NCBI RefSeq assembly: GCF_020382885.2
Contig: NC_058515.1
Location: 9,779,223 to 9,843,222 of the forward strand
DNA length: 64,000 nt
DNA from: Scatophagus argus
Taxonomy: Eukaryota > Chordata > Actinopteri > Scatophagidae
Direction of reading: 5' to 3'
Each line of letters opens with the position of its first letter. The stretch's first letter is position 1. Positions 24,192-36,597 of the stretch are shown in pieces. Position numbers and translations under genes: made by a program. The notes beneath the pieces are model-generated. The model ran no database searches, was not told where the DNA came from, and worked only from the letters and a program-made list of their open reading frames with translations.

Positions 24192-26698
24192 TACTTTATA
24201 TCTCGTGTACCTGAACGCGTTAAAACATTCATAAAACTTAAATCATGTCTGCACGTTCATTCTTGCCTTCTCTTTAACATGTGACAAAAAAGGCTTTTTA
24301 GTCAGTGATCTGTTGTGTGAACAGATGTGGTTGCATTCCTTTTAAAAATGTGTTTTCTATGATGAAGGTGGCAGATGTAGTTTGAGCTTTTTGGCGTTGT
24401 GACACACTTAACCGATCAGGATTAATGAATAAAGTAGGCTTCATCTGTCAATCTGTTTGTCTGTGCTGGTGAGAGAGCTGAGTGTCACTACTGGTTTAAT
24501 TTATTTTGCCTTTAAACAAACCTCTGTTAAGCCTTTGCCTGAATACACTTACATTACAACTGTCGCCTCTGTACAGTCTCGACTCTTGAAATATTTTTGT
24601 CACCATACAAATTCAGAGACATTTTTTATGATTTCTTCCCGTAAAAGCTTGTCTAACCGTGAAACAGATTATTTACACTCAGCAAAAAAAAGAAAAAAAA
24701 AAAGGCTTTTTTTTTTTTTCTTTTGGCCCCCAGGCATACTTCCTATTTCCTATTTCTGTTGTATTCATAACAAGCTGTGACTTGGTTTTCACTTCTGCAG
24801 CACTGGGGCTCTTCCAGGGTAGAAGCAGTAGGTGTTTTGCCATCCGATGTCTGGTTGAACGCGGAGGCTGCTGTCGGGTAAAAACAGGAACCCCTTCCTG
24901 CCCTCAGAAACAAACTGACTTGTCAAGAGTCGGCACTGTGGGTGTTAGACGGAGATCTTGCGAGGGTTGTGCCAGCGCCTTCACGAGTCCTGTGGTTAAG
25001 GTGCTGAGAATTTCCCCAACATGAGCGGTTCTGTCTGACTGAAAGCTTGACTTGTTGGAGCTCAGCATCAACTGTGCCACAGGTCAACTTAACCAGCAGT
25101 CTTTGTTTGACTGTTGACAACTCCCCTTTCAAGCTTATTGTTATTTTTTAATAGTATTGTTGAGTAGTGTTAAGCATTGAGAGGGCATTCATTCAAGACT
25201 GAGTTTTGAGAAATGTAGGGTTTTTCAAATTGCTCATCCTCATTTAGCTGGTGATCATGAATGCCATCCTTGGTTACCCAATTTTCTTCACGTCAATCCT
25301 CATATCACTGGTATTGATACTCAAAACATCAGTGAGTCCATTCACCCGCAACATTTAACATGCGGACATGAGAACATTATCACTATTCCATCTGACTGCA
25401 AATATTTAGTTAGAAGATGAAATGTCAACTGCTGTCACAGCTTCATAAATTGGTTGGTATTTTGTGCCATACTGAATGATTAAATGATGCTGGAAATTTT
25501 CTAGCAGACCACGACCATTAAGCTCACAATTTTTAATATCCAGAATACATGTAAAACAACATTCACCGAATGACATGTTGAAGTATATCCTCTGTCCCAG
25601 TCTTTTTAATCCCAACTGCTGCACATTTGGGCTTGTGACCTCGGGACTTGAAGCTTAAATATCTGGAAAAGTCAGGAAAACCGCCCACTTCTTCTGAGAC
25701 CTTACTGTCTTCCGCTGCTGGCCTCTGATCGTCCACTTACAGAATGTGCACTCCAATGACTGAATGTCAAAAACAGAGCAAAATATAAACATGATGTCCT
25801 CACAGTGATGGACATCCAGATCTTAACATCCTCTAATGAGGAAGAAACCTCACAGATCTGGATTATTGCATCAGAAGCAGTGGTTCCTTTAGTTCCTTTA
25901 AGGCTTGAGCTGAGAACACCAGCCATTTATCCGAATGTTCCTGAGCCATTGGCATCCTGGCATTGACCTGCTGTTTCCCATCAGGCAGCGTCCGTATCGC
26001 TTTGGCATGAGTCTAAGTCATGTGAGGAACTCATGACTGGCACAGGCCTGGTTTCCTCCTCCTCTTCATCCTCTTGGACTTGTGCAACCTCCAGGGAGAT
26101 GATCGTCTGGGCTGTCAGTGTTCGCTCCCTGTGGTGGGGGTGGGGTGCAAAAAGAACTTAAAACAACACTTACAGCTTCAACAATTGACCTCATGCTCCT
26201 TCTGTGCTGTTGTGTGGTTAACTGTCTAGCATGTAGAAAATTTCCGAAACACTGAAAAGGGAAGTATTTTATGATCGGCTGTGGTTTTGTCCTGAAATCA
26301 TGCAGAAAATGTCCATTTTAATTTAGTCATATGAGTAGTAGCAGTCATAGTAGCATCGAACCTCATGCAAACGAACACGTGTCACACGATTTTTTCAATC
26401 GACTGACTTAATCGTGTTATTCATCACCCTTCTTCGGAGAATTCATCACTTCCTTGCAATGTTTTGCATAATCTAATTACAACTTTTAGGTTATTAAGTA
26501 GCAGACCAGTTAAGGTAAGCTTAAGTCAGTGCTGATAAGTCCATCAAACACATAGTTGTGACCCCTTAACAGTTGGCCATTATCAAATATGGAATGACAA
26601 TATGGGGATACCAGCTCTAAAGGAGACCTATTTAAGTGTCTGGACTAAGATTTCAGAATGTATGTTAGATTTTAAGTATTGAAAAGTGCTTTAATTCC
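24192..26698. other. Intergenic, acadvl to GPCR
   Basis: About 2.5 kb with A/T-runs (a mixed A/T tract near 24685-24720) and no recognised gene, RNA or transposon. Open frames here are short and without family resemblance. Confidence 0.5.
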
Positions 26699-27215
26699 AG
26701 CTACAACCAGCAGCCAGCCAGTTAGCTTAGCTTAGTGTAAAGGCTGAACTCAAGGGGAAACGGCCTGACTGGTTCTGTCGGAGAGTAACAAAATCCACCT
26801 CCCAGAACTTCACTAATTAACACTTTACATCCTTTTTGTTTAATTTCTATGGGGGTTGGGTTTCCAGGAAACCAGCAGCAACTACAGGAAATCATTGCTC
26901 TCCGACAACAACAAATCCAGTCCAGCACATTACCTGTTATAACAACACAAATTACAAATTCTTTTACCTCTTTTTTTTGTTGTTAGATTGAACAATGACA
27001 TATTCTTGATTAGTGAAGTCTGAATGCGCTGGCAGCTGTTTTTATTTTTCTCCTTTGGACAGATCCAGGCTAATTGTTTCCAGTCTTTGTGTTAAGCTAA
27101 GCTAACCACCACCTGGCGGTCGGTTGATCTTCACAAACACAGTGATATCGATATTTTCATCCAGCTCTCGGCTAGAAAATACACGAGTGTACTCTGACAT
27201 ATCTTTAACTGCCAA
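26699..27215. mobile_element. Long palindromic MITE-like repeat
   Basis: Left-arm features (cagttagcttagcttagtg, then gtaacaaaatccacct, then cactaattaacactttacat) reappear in inverted order on the right (tgattagtgaagtctgaa, then cctttggacagatccaggct, then gtgttaagctaagctaacc). The outer right end (cagctctcggctagaaaata) also matches this family. The layout is a long imperfect inverted repeat without transposase, a family I know to be widespread in percomorph fish. The two arms have diverged and the middle is partly deleted. Confidence 0.65.
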
Positions 27216-27981
27216 AAAAGATCATTATTCTAATTCCAGATAGAAGTGTGTCAGTGTAGAGGTGTGTATGTGAATACAGTGGGCACAAGAGGAACGTGAG
27301 GGTCCCCATCACCCGCTGTGAGAAATTCTAACTACGCCCCTGCTATCACCTGATCTATACGGTTTAGTGCTGGGAGAGAATTAACAGGTTTGATTCATGA
27401 GCTGATTGTCATATGTTTGCATATGTTTTCCACTCACATTTCACTTGATTTCACGTGACATTTTTTTTTTTTTACACAAGGTGTGGAAATTCCATTTAAT
27501 CATTTTCCTACTTGTAATATTTTTACCATATACATGTTTTTTTTACCTCAGTGGTATTCATATCTAGTTTCGATGCCATTTAATAGATTCTATTTTCTTT
27601 TCTAATGGTAAACAAATAGGATACAGGTGTTTTATTCATCAGTTTTAAGTCAGAACAAATTTTAGGCTGCCTGGTTGTGAATGTCTCTTAGGCTGCTGTT
27701 AGGCCTGCCCTCTTCCAGGTCCAGGTAATTTAAACTCTTTTACAGGTGACTAACCTTAGTTGAGGATCCAGGCCTGTAAAGTGAGGCACTCATGTCAGAT
27801 GATGATTCAGTTGAGAAATTTGTGAGGTTTTATTCATAATCTGACAACTGGCCTGAAACACAGAGCGCTCATCACAGCTTATAAACTCTGTATGACGTGC
27901 GTCTTGTGTGAAACCGGTAGCCTTAACTTTTCTGTGTGTTTCTTTTTTTTAAAGTTAAAAACTAATGTGAATGGATGGGAC

Positions 27982-28926
27982 CTACCGTGTTCTCTGGTGG
28001 GCGTGTGTCCAGTTGACTCGCACAGTCCAGCCGAGGACGGTCTTCAAATATCGGGAACAACAGGGGAACCTGTGACTCAACTGCTCCAGAAGTTCCTCTT
28101 TGCGCAAGCCGTAAACAACCGGCGCAACGCACTGAGCCAGGCTGAAGAAAGCAAAGATAACCACGGCTGACAGCTCTTTGGTCTCTTGCAAAATGAGTTC
28201 CCGTTTGTACAACATCGTTAGCACAAAGTTAACAAAGTTGGGCAGAATGAACACCGCCAGCTGGCTGCCGTGCAGGGCGATCGTCCTGCACCCCGCCCTG
28301 TTGCGCCGATTCAGCACGCCTAACCGCCGGCTCTCCAATAGTATCCTCACGTAGCTGTACAGGATGAGCAGCGTGCACAAACCTATGAAGAGCACCTTCT
28401 GCAGCTCACCTTTCCTCAGCTGCTCCGGGCCACATTTCCCGTTATAGTCTGTGGTTTGTGAGTAGGGTTGGGCGAGCAGACTGAGAGGGATGACCAAAGC
28501 CACCAGCCAGGTGAGCACACCCAGCAGCCAGGGCCAGCACGCCGCGGTGCAGCGCGACGTGTAGCGCATCGGGTGGCACACGGCGCAGTAGCGGTCCAAC
28601 GCCATCACCGTGAGCGTCAGGAGGATGTTGGAGCCGCTGCTGATCAAGATGGTGATCATGGCCAGGCAGGTGGAACGGCCCGGCTGTGCGTTCAGGTGAA
28701 TCTGATAGTGGAAGACACTGCTCATGCCCAGGTAAACCAAGGCGGATAGCAGCAGGTGGAAAACCAGCACGAAGCGGGCATGACTCCGGAGATGCTCCAC
28801 GCGGAGTATGGTCGAGTTGATGATGATGTTGAAGAGAAGCAGCACCGAGAAGGACACGGTGGATACGTAAAAACGCGTGCGCGTGTACCTCATCTCTGTC
28901 GACCCCGTGGTGTTGTTCGTCGACAT
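27982..28926 (-). CDS. Intronless class A GPCR, odorant receptor/GPR148-like
   Basis: A 314-residue seven-transmembrane receptor encoded in one exon. The N-terminus has N-glycosylation motifs (NNTT, residues 4-7). TM1 is about 18-41, TM2 51-73, TM3 88-110 with the G-protein-coupling MALDRYCAVCHPMRY (DRY at 111-113), TM4 131-152, TM5 176-198, TM6 218-240 and TM7 252-273. Cys87 and Cys165 can form the usual TM3-ECL2 disulfide. TM7 has PVVYGLR in place of NPxxY, and two cysteines at 289-290 may be palmitoylated. DRYCAVCHPMRY and PVVYGLR resemble fish odorant receptor 131-2-like and orphan GPR148-like proteins. I cannot decide between them, and the ligand is unknown. The start is the ATG before MSTNNTTG, as no acceptor or longer open frame was seen upstream. 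The plus-strand frames opposite this gene are shadows. Confidence 0.85.
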   Translation of the reverse strand: MSTNNTTGSTEMRYTRTRFYVSTVSFSVLLLFNIIINSTILRVEHLRSHARFVLVFHLLLSALVYLGMSSVFHYQIHLNAQPGRSTCLAMITILISSGSNILLTLTVMALDRYCAVCHPMRYTSRCTAACWPWLLGVLTWLVALVIPLSLLAQPYSQTTDYNGKCGPEQLRKGELQKVLFIGLCTLLILYSYVRILLESRRLGVLNRRNRAGCRTIALHGSQLAVFILPNFVNFVLTMLYKRELILQETKELSAVVIFAFFSLAQCVAPVVYGLRKEELLEQLSHRFPCCSRYLKTVLGWTVRVNWTHAHQRTR

Positions 28927-29059
28927 GATTCCTCAGCTGTGTTTGGTCGGATTTGTCGGATGATTATGATGATGAAGATGGGAGAGAAAGCTTGTCCGCC
29001 GCATGATCCCCCCTCACCGCTGTCTCACTGAGGACTGACTCAATACAAGCCGAATCAGC

Positions 29060-29061
<2 letters not shown>

Positions 29062-29102
<41 letters not shown>

Positions 29103-29133
29103 ACTCACTCACACACTCACACACACACACACG

Positions 29134-29170
<37 letters not shown>
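29062..29170. repeat. Compound (TC)n-(CACT)n-(CA)n microsatellite
   Basis: Alternating blocks of TC, CACT, CA, TC and CA run without interruption for about 109 bases. They lie 136 bases upstream of the minus-strand GPCR start codon, in its promoter-side region. Confidence 0.95.
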
Positions 29171-31869
29171 GGTGACTGTCACACATCATGGAGTCTTGAG
29201 TGATCCTCTTTAGTAACTTCTTCATTCTTTACCCTTGAGCGTTTAATTTTAATCAGCTAAGTAACTTATTTTCAGCCTCTTATTTTAGCTTTGGAACAAA
29301 AACATAAACTTTTCAAAAACTTTTCAAAACTATAACTAAACTAACTAAAACTCCCACAAAACATATGACATGAACAGTTTATTACAGTCCCCAGCCTGAA
29401 CTTAAACGTTAATTTTATGCTTGGTGAGGACTCGTTCCTACCTGAAACACCACCTGCCGTGCGCTCACCTGAACAGGATTCCTGACGGATGTTATGTTTC
29501 ACTCTGCTGCCACCTTCTGCCGTGAGCAGGGACAGGCGGCCAATCAGTGGTGCCGTTGCTGCTCTGTGGGTTGCATGTGATTCAGTGAACCTGACTGAAA
29601 AGCTGGGCCACACACACACACACACACACACAAAGCACACACGTTGACCCTTCATAATCTCAAAACCGCATGCGCACCCACCCAGGTGTATTCTCTCATC
29701 CCGGCTGGAGTGACACGCTGCTCAGGTTGCGGATTTTTTAATTAAAAGTATCATCCTCAAAGAGGCAGACAGTAGGGGGCGCTATGTTCACTGATATTAG
29801 TATCTGTATGCGTGTGTGTGTGTGTGTGACTACAATAATCCACCAGTGCATAATGAGCGCTGTAGCTTCGTATACTGTAAGCGACATGCTTCAAATTTAC
29901 AATTACAACCGCTTTCTAGTCATTGATCCCTGGGCTCATTACGCCACCTAGCGTACACAGCGGGGATCGCGAATAGAGGCTCATGTTCTGAGAAGCATCA
30001 AGTAAATTTAAACGTGGAAAATCTCGTCCATATAAACAGTAATATCACAAATTACTGCAGCGCATGCTTAAAAGCCTAAAAGCGACACTCCTATTTAATA
30101 ATTATAGGACAGGCTGTTTAGGTTTCCTTTTGTTCTTATAGCAATTTCCGTCACGAGTGCCATAACTATTATGTTATTTTTTTTGGCAGGTGAGGACGTT
30201 AATATAACCTACAGGAGAACAGGAAGTATTTTTTAGTAAGTCGTATCTTGAATACTTATTGTCTTATTCGTGCGTACACACAATTCAATATCATACATCT
30301 ACATTTTGTGCGGACAAAACGGATTGTTGTGTATTTGTCCCAACGGTTTTTATTTCGTTTTGTCTCCTGCCTGTAGTTATCCAGGCTGCTTTAAACCACT
30401 TATGAAGGACACCGTCGTCGTGAACCAGTTTTGATCAGGTGAAGAGATGATCCTGTAACAACAGCGTTATTGAGAGTGTGAATAATTTGCATCGTTTTTT
30501 TTTCTTTCTTTCTTCCACAAAATCGAAACTGCTCTTTTTGGTTTGCATTTTCACCGGCACAGCAGCGTCAAACGGCTTTCTTTACCCCTCCCCTCACTTT
30601 TTTTTTCCGTTTTTGATATGCTCCAAAGGTTTCTTCCTGTTTATGAAAGTGTATGTTTTAATAGGGGTGGGGTGGCTTTCCGAGCAAACCGAGAGAGAAC
30701 TGAGGTCACTCTTCTCCCATCGCCACACACGTGCAGTATACTGATTTTACTTGATTTTTTGGGGGTTTTCACAGCTCACGGAACCAGATAAAAGGTAAGA
30801 AACGGTTTAAATGGAATTTATTAGTCTCTGCCTGATGCTGAGCCTGTGGTAAACTTGATTAAATAATTAATTATTTTATTGGTTTCTGTTATTGTGGCTT
30901 GTTCACTCGGCTTGTTGCAGTGATAAAACAACCATATGTCTAAGCAGAAGAGAACAAGATGCTGTCAGGATTTATTTTTTTCCTGTTACAGCTCACAATG
31001 GCGGGCTTATATGACCATGTTAACCAAAGTACTTTTCCGTTCCCTCTGTAGAATATGAAGAAAGCCTATTAAATATTACATCGTAAGTGCTGTCAATGCA
31101 GTGGGGTTATAACGAAGAAAATATGTTATTTAATCCGACAAATTTAGCTTTTAGCCACTTGAATACTGCACTTTCGGTACTCCTCATGGTAATCCGTTAC
31201 ATTCGGCCAAATCACACTTTTCATCCGTTTCCTGTGTCGCTTTTTAAGCAATTAAAGAGCTAAGTGGAGGCTGAGGTTAGCTAGCTAATGGGCATTGATA
31301 TTAACTTTGGACAGACTAGAAAATACTGCACTGTACTGCTATACTATAAAAAATACAAAACCCCCAGTTTTTTTATATATTGGAAAAAACTGAAGATTGG
31401 GTGTTGTCTGTGAGAGAATAAATTGTAACTCGAGATTAGATGAGATCTTACGCCTCAAAGGTGTTTTTAATATTTATCTAGCAGCTGCATACTTGTGAAG
31501 CATGACTGCTGAATTTGACGTTAGCTCGTTAGCATGAATGGCTAATGACGTTCTGTCCCCCGGTTTTTCCCCTATGCCATGATGTAAAACAAAAAAGTTA
31601 AAACGTGGCTTAAACTGCCGATAGAATTCAGAAATTAATTTACCCATAAAAAATGTATCTTTTTAAGACTGTATTTGAAAGAGACGGGCAGAGCTACGCA
31701 TACAGGGCGTTAGCTGGTTTGACATTTGACGTAGCTAGTTTTGTGTGAATGATGGAAGCAGTAAATTAACGGATGTGTTCAAGTTTTGTCTGGTTAAAAA
31801 GTCTAATTTAAATTGTGTTATTTTAGGATTATCCAAGCATTTACATAGGCTGCCATCTGTGTTTCAATA
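29171..31869. other. Intergenic / possible 5' UTR region of the PLAC8-family gene
   Basis: No coding region is recognised. CA/TG microsatellites lie at 29610-29632 and 29811-29828. Donor-like sites at 30795 (ccagataaaag/gtaagaaacg) and a small acceptor-donor pair around 31051-31083 (ctctgtag ... atc/gtaagtg) could mark untranslated exons of the downstream plus-strand gene. Transcript data would be needed to tell, and these were not called as exons. Confidence 0.4.
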
Positions 31870-32621
31870 AGTTACTAAAAAAAAGTAACTGGCTGCTTTA
31901 CTTTAGTTACTGCTTTGAACTGTAATTGGTTTACTCTTTACTAATGTTAAAAGGTAACTTCGTTACTTTACTTTATGTTTGTTTTCCCACTCATATCCAA
32001 ATTCCCTATGCAGAAATGCATGCAGAAACCTAATCTTTCATTTAACTTTACTTTATAAAGCAGTGACCTTGTGCAAAGTATGAACATGGTTCAAGGCATA
32101 GCTTAATATTTTTCAGAAACATGGTGACTCTGCTGTAGACAAGGGAAGCATGTCCTCCACCACATAGGCTGCCACTAGTTTATTTATTTCTCCCTGCGGT
32201 GTTACCTGCTGTGGTCCTGTAAGGTTGGCCTGCTTTGGCGGTCTTGCGGCAGTCTCATCACCTTGGTTGCTGTCATGGTGATCTTTGGTACGGCTGTGCT
32301 GTCTTTCCAAGTGCTCGGACAGGTTTGCTAATAATGTGAATATTTCCAGTCCATAACTTCACTCTTTTCCACCTGATTCTAACCAATCTCTGCTCATTTA
32401 ACATGCCATTTCTGTGTGAGATAGGTGAATTCCTTTACACAATCAGTTCGTTTTATTAGTCAACCTATAGATGATTTCACTGCACAAAAACATGGGTAAC
32501 GCTGTAACAACCGTTACTATAGTCTAGTAACTGTAACAAAGTTACCAAAATTTCAACAGTAATGTGTTATATTCCTACATTCCTGACAACAGTAACGAAA
32601 TTACAATAACCCCAATGCTGG
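31870..32621 (-). mobile_element. hAT transposon remnant with BED-finger transposase fragment
   Basis: On the minus strand the element begins at 32621 with ccagcattggggttattg, a typical hAT-like terminus, followed by GTAAC-rich subterminal repeats. Within it (32113 to about 32340, minus) is a reading frame giving NLSEHLERQHSRTKDHH, the end of a BED zinc finger. It is followed by EINKLVAAYVVEDMLPLSTA, the start of the RNase-H-like hAT transposase. The frame ends at ESPCF and the catalytic core and right terminus are missing. The left side keeps only GTAAC-rich sequence (agttactaaaaaaaagtaac near 31870). Confidence 0.7.
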
Positions 32622-33356
32622 TTACCATTTCATTTAGCATAGCTTTAAATTGATGTTGGTGGTACACGTGAAACAGTTTGGATCCATCCTATTACCAGAC
32701 TTAAGCACTAAGGCACACATTTGATGCAGGAATGATTTAAAAATCCACTATTGCCATAACACTGGCTGTATACAAAGACAGGAAATGATGCATATTATTG
32801 ATCGACTGTGATTGTACAAAAATCCCATTAAATGTTACCATGGCACATACACTTGCTAAAACTAAGGACATTAATATGCTGGCATATCAGCTTCCAATCC
32901 TCTGGGAGGATGACTCCCCCACAAGACTTCGTCATAATCATAAATGTTGGTTGGTATTGCGTTTAGGTGTGTCCTCATTGCTATCTTTTAAAGAAACACG
33001 TGAAGGAAATGAGCATATTGGGCACACTTTTCCAGTAAACTTGATTGCAAATCCTTTTATGATGGTTAGTCATACAAATGAATGAGTGTGGAGATCATGG
33101 ACCTTGTCCCATCATGTCTTGCTTGAAATGCAGGAAAATGCATAGCACAAATTGCCAGTCCCTTATGGTTAGTTGAATGCCCAGTTGTTTTTCTTTCAAA
33201 GAGCTGTAGTCATGAAGATACAGTATAGCTATTTTGGGCGGATAACACCTGGTCTTTGTTGTAATTAACATGAACCAGAAAACAACTTGAGATGGAAAAA
33301 AACAATCCCCCAAGCCCCTTCCCAGTTCCTCCATATCTGTCTTGTGTTTTTCAGAC

Positions 33357-36300
33357 ATGGCCATCCAACAGCAGCCAGGACAGGTGGTGACAGTGATGAC
33401 CACTGCCCAGGGCCCTGGGACGTGGAGCACCGGTCTGTGCGATTGCTGCAGTGATATGGGCACCTGTAAGTCAACCCAGCAGATAATATTACCCATCAGT
33501 TTGTGTCATTCATCTCCACAGTCACTGAAGCATACTGCATGTACTCACATGTTACCCCATGTTCCTTTGGAAACGAAAATAAAAGTTGAAGACCGTTGCT
33601 ATCTTGGTTTTGATTAATTAGTGATACAAAATACTGATTTAGTCCCTAGTATGGTTCATGCTCCAAAATGTAACACTACAATTCCCATAATGTGGATAAT
33701 AGCAATATTTTTTTTGTGAGATTCACTCCAACAGCTTTTTTGTGTATTACCATTGTTGTTATAAGCAAAACAATTAGTTTATCATAATTTGTCATGTTTG
33801 CTTGATTGTTTAAATTTATATAAAAGGAGGAAATAAGTAGTATGTATGTGTAAACCGGTTCCTCTTTCAGTTCCAAAGGAAAGTCAGTGTCACGGGGTTG
33901 AGCGCTGTATTTTAGGAAATTTTAGGAGGACATTTGCGGGAAATTCAAGATAAGATTTTAGCGCAATCTTAACGGTCAGAGTTAATATCCCTGTGTTGTT
34001 TTCTGTTCTCTTTTGCTGTCAAGGCTGCTGTGCTCTTTTCTGCTTCCCCTGCATGCAGTGTCAGACAGCTTCAGACCATGGTTGGTGCTGCGCCATGCCG
34101 CTGCTGGACGTCTGCTGCGTGGTGTCCTGCCTACTCCGCTCCTCCATCAGGGAGCGCCACAACATCCCTGTAAGGCTGCTTTGGGAAGGGATGGGGGTAT
34201 TCTTAGGTTTACATGAAAAAGAATGATGAATAATTTTCAGGTGAAGTCCAACAGACGGTTTGTCGAACATCCGACCTATAACTGATTGTGGTGCTTGAAT
34301 AGCTCTGAGCCGAATGAGTGTTGCCACAGCAACAACAACGCCTTGTTCAACAACTAACCCAGTAGCTCAAAGAACTTGTAAGTTAATGTTAATTGACAAT
34401 TAAGGATGTTCCTGCAAAGGACATACAGCAACAGAAGCTGTGCAGGGTTGTTGTTTTACATGAGGGCATGCAGCTGTGAGGGAACGCTTCCTCAATTTCT
34501 CAATCTGCAACTTAATTTGAATACAGTACAGTCTGCATTGTAACCCACAATCACACAACAGTTGTTTAGTACTTGCACAAAATGAAAGTTCAAGTTGCTT
34601 TGTAATATCTAACAGACAGGACAGAAACACAGCATAAGAAGAGAAAACAACAACATATGAAAAACATAATAAAAATGTAAGTCCAAAACATATATTTGCA
34701 GGGTGTAATATAATGTATTTTCACATCTTTTGTGAGGGCCACTCATATTTTTTAAAATGACCCGTCCCTTATGGATAAAACATTAAATGAAATTTACGTC
34801 ACTGAAGTCACTACATGTACTGTACTCTGATTTCTGGATCCCTGTGAAGCCCTCTGCACTAAATCTGTTTGACCAGTGACCTTGCCAATTGAGCAATAGT
34901 GTACTGAACATATAGCAGTAATAATGCGAACAATAACTGGTGTTTGTTGACGGCGTTGTATTCGGAGCAGCTATGCAGCGAGTTATGTAACTGTAGTTCA
35001 ATACAACCAAGTGGACATTATCTCCACAGTACTCCACAGCCTCGCCCTGAACACATCCATTGTGCAAGTTTGGCTTACAACTGGTTACTCACGCTTGCTC
35101 AGACTAGCAGTGGTATATTGTATATAAAATGACTGGTGTGGCATGTGAATGTCATGGCAACTAGATATGCGATAAATGTGGAACAGTCATACAGTAAGGT
35201 AACTGTGGTTCAGAAGAACACAAAGGTGACAATTCACTGAAAATCAGTTATGCTCGTAGAAAATTGTTTATTCTATTTTAGGAATAAAATACAGTATTAA
35301 GTACAAACTGGGATTTAATTTTCAAGGTTTCTTATAGATTCCGTGTAAAATGCCAGTAGTAGACTAATTTAATTTGTTGGGTTGGATCAGCAGGTTGTTA
35401 TTCTTCTTGTATTTTTGTCCCACAGTATTCCACTGCACACCTAATCACAACTGCTGTGATTATATAAATATAACTGTTTAACATAACATCAATGCTACTG
35501 ACAACTTTTTTGCCAACTGAACCTTATGAGTTAAGTGAGGAGTTACATTTTACATATTCAGTGATGTTTGTTATCAAATAGAGTGAAATACAACTTTATT
35601 GTCCACAAAGGTAGAAATTTGATCATGTGAACGTGTAGACGCACCAACACGTACCAACAGCACTGACAGAATTTATTATGAATACTCAGAATAACAAAAT
35701 ATAATTTTACACATACATTTGAAGAAAAAATAACAGAAGAATTAGAATAGAGCCTCAAAGAGTTTAGCGATCCAGTGAGTTAATAGTATGTGTTATCAGG
35801 GAGTTGGCATCCAGGTGCCAGAATATGGGAGGGAGGAGGAGGGAAGCCCAAATGTATTCAGATACCCTCTGAACCGAATTTGTTGTTGTTGTTGTTGACT
35901 CTTACACTCAAATCTAAATGTATTTATTATGTACATTTAAAACATCAACAGTTAACCAAAGTCCCATACAATCAAGAAGTGGAAAAATACAACAAAAACA
36001 AGCTTAAAAGATAAAAGGACAGTCAGTTAAAAACAGGCAGTGCAACAAACGCAAAGGCTCAATCTCCTCCTTCAGCTTCGGACTTGGGACAGCCAGGGGT
36101 AAAAGGTCGGAGAAGTAGCTTGGAGCTATTCCATTTAATCACTCTTAAGCAAACAGTAAAATCTTAGTATCAGTCCTGAAACGTACAGCGAGCCAGTGAA
36201 GGGAGGCCAGTATGGGGGAAATGAGTCCTCGCTTGTGTTTTCCTGTTAAAAGACAAGCTGCAGCAGGCTGAACCAAGTGCAAGTGCGAGAGGGGGACCTG

Positions 36301-36597
36301 GCTTACAGGTTGTGATAACAACAATGCATAATTCTTTGAAAATCACCAAATTATAATTAGGACTTGACCTTAGGTAAAGGCCTCAGCTTTTAGTTTATGT
36401 GCTTCCATTTAGCTGTTGGATTTATCACTTCTCTCTTCTTCCTCTTCTTCCTCCTGCAGGGCTCGTGCTGTGACGACTGCTGCAAGATACTCTGGTGTTA
36501 CACTTGTGTGTGGTGCCAGATGAATCGTGAGCTGAAGATCAGGAATAACCAACCCGGCGGCACGTCAGTGATCACCACACAGGTCCTTCAGGGATAA
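33357..36597 (+). CDS. PLAC8/cornifelin-family cysteine-rich protein (complete)
   Basis: Three coding exons, 33357-33465, 34024-34169 and 36460-36597, give 393 nt, 130 aa plus stop. The protein has a polar N-terminus ([19 protein letters not shown]) and then the PLAC8 domain. This contains [37 protein letters not shown], a hydrophobic middle, [19 protein letters not shown] and [13 protein letters not shown]. The Trp-Ser/His-Thr-Gly-Leu start, the RxRxxIxGS centre and the CQMxRELKIR end match human cornifelin and PLAC8. Family members are small cysteine-rich membrane-associated or cytosolic proteins whose biochemical role is unsettled. Cornifelin is a cornified-envelope component, and relatives in plants and fungi affect cell size and metal handling. 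The ATG lies three bases into the exon after a clear acceptor (gtttttcag). Upstream untranslated exons are likely. Teleosts have several such paralogs, so no symbol is given. Confidence 0.93.
33674..33692 (+). promoter_or_regulatory. ZNF143/SBS-like motif in intron
   Basis: actacaattcccataatgt shares the core ACTACAATTCCCA exactly with the ZNF143/THAP11 site. It lies inside the first coding intron of the PLAC8-family gene, away from an obvious CpG-rich promoter, so it may be an internal regulatory site or a chance or repeat-derived match. Confidence 0.4.
34170..36459 (+). other. Large intron of the PLAC8-family gene
   Basis: A 2.3 kb intron ending in a strong pyrimidine tract. A (TTG)n run lies at about 35880-35897. 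Several minus-strand open stretches lack family resemblance. No other feature was recognised. Confidence 0.6.

Noticed and set aside
28468-29031. Two plus-strand frames opposite the GPCR
   Set aside because: They are low-complexity antisense frames of the receptor gene, which has all the transmembrane and DRY features on the minus strand.
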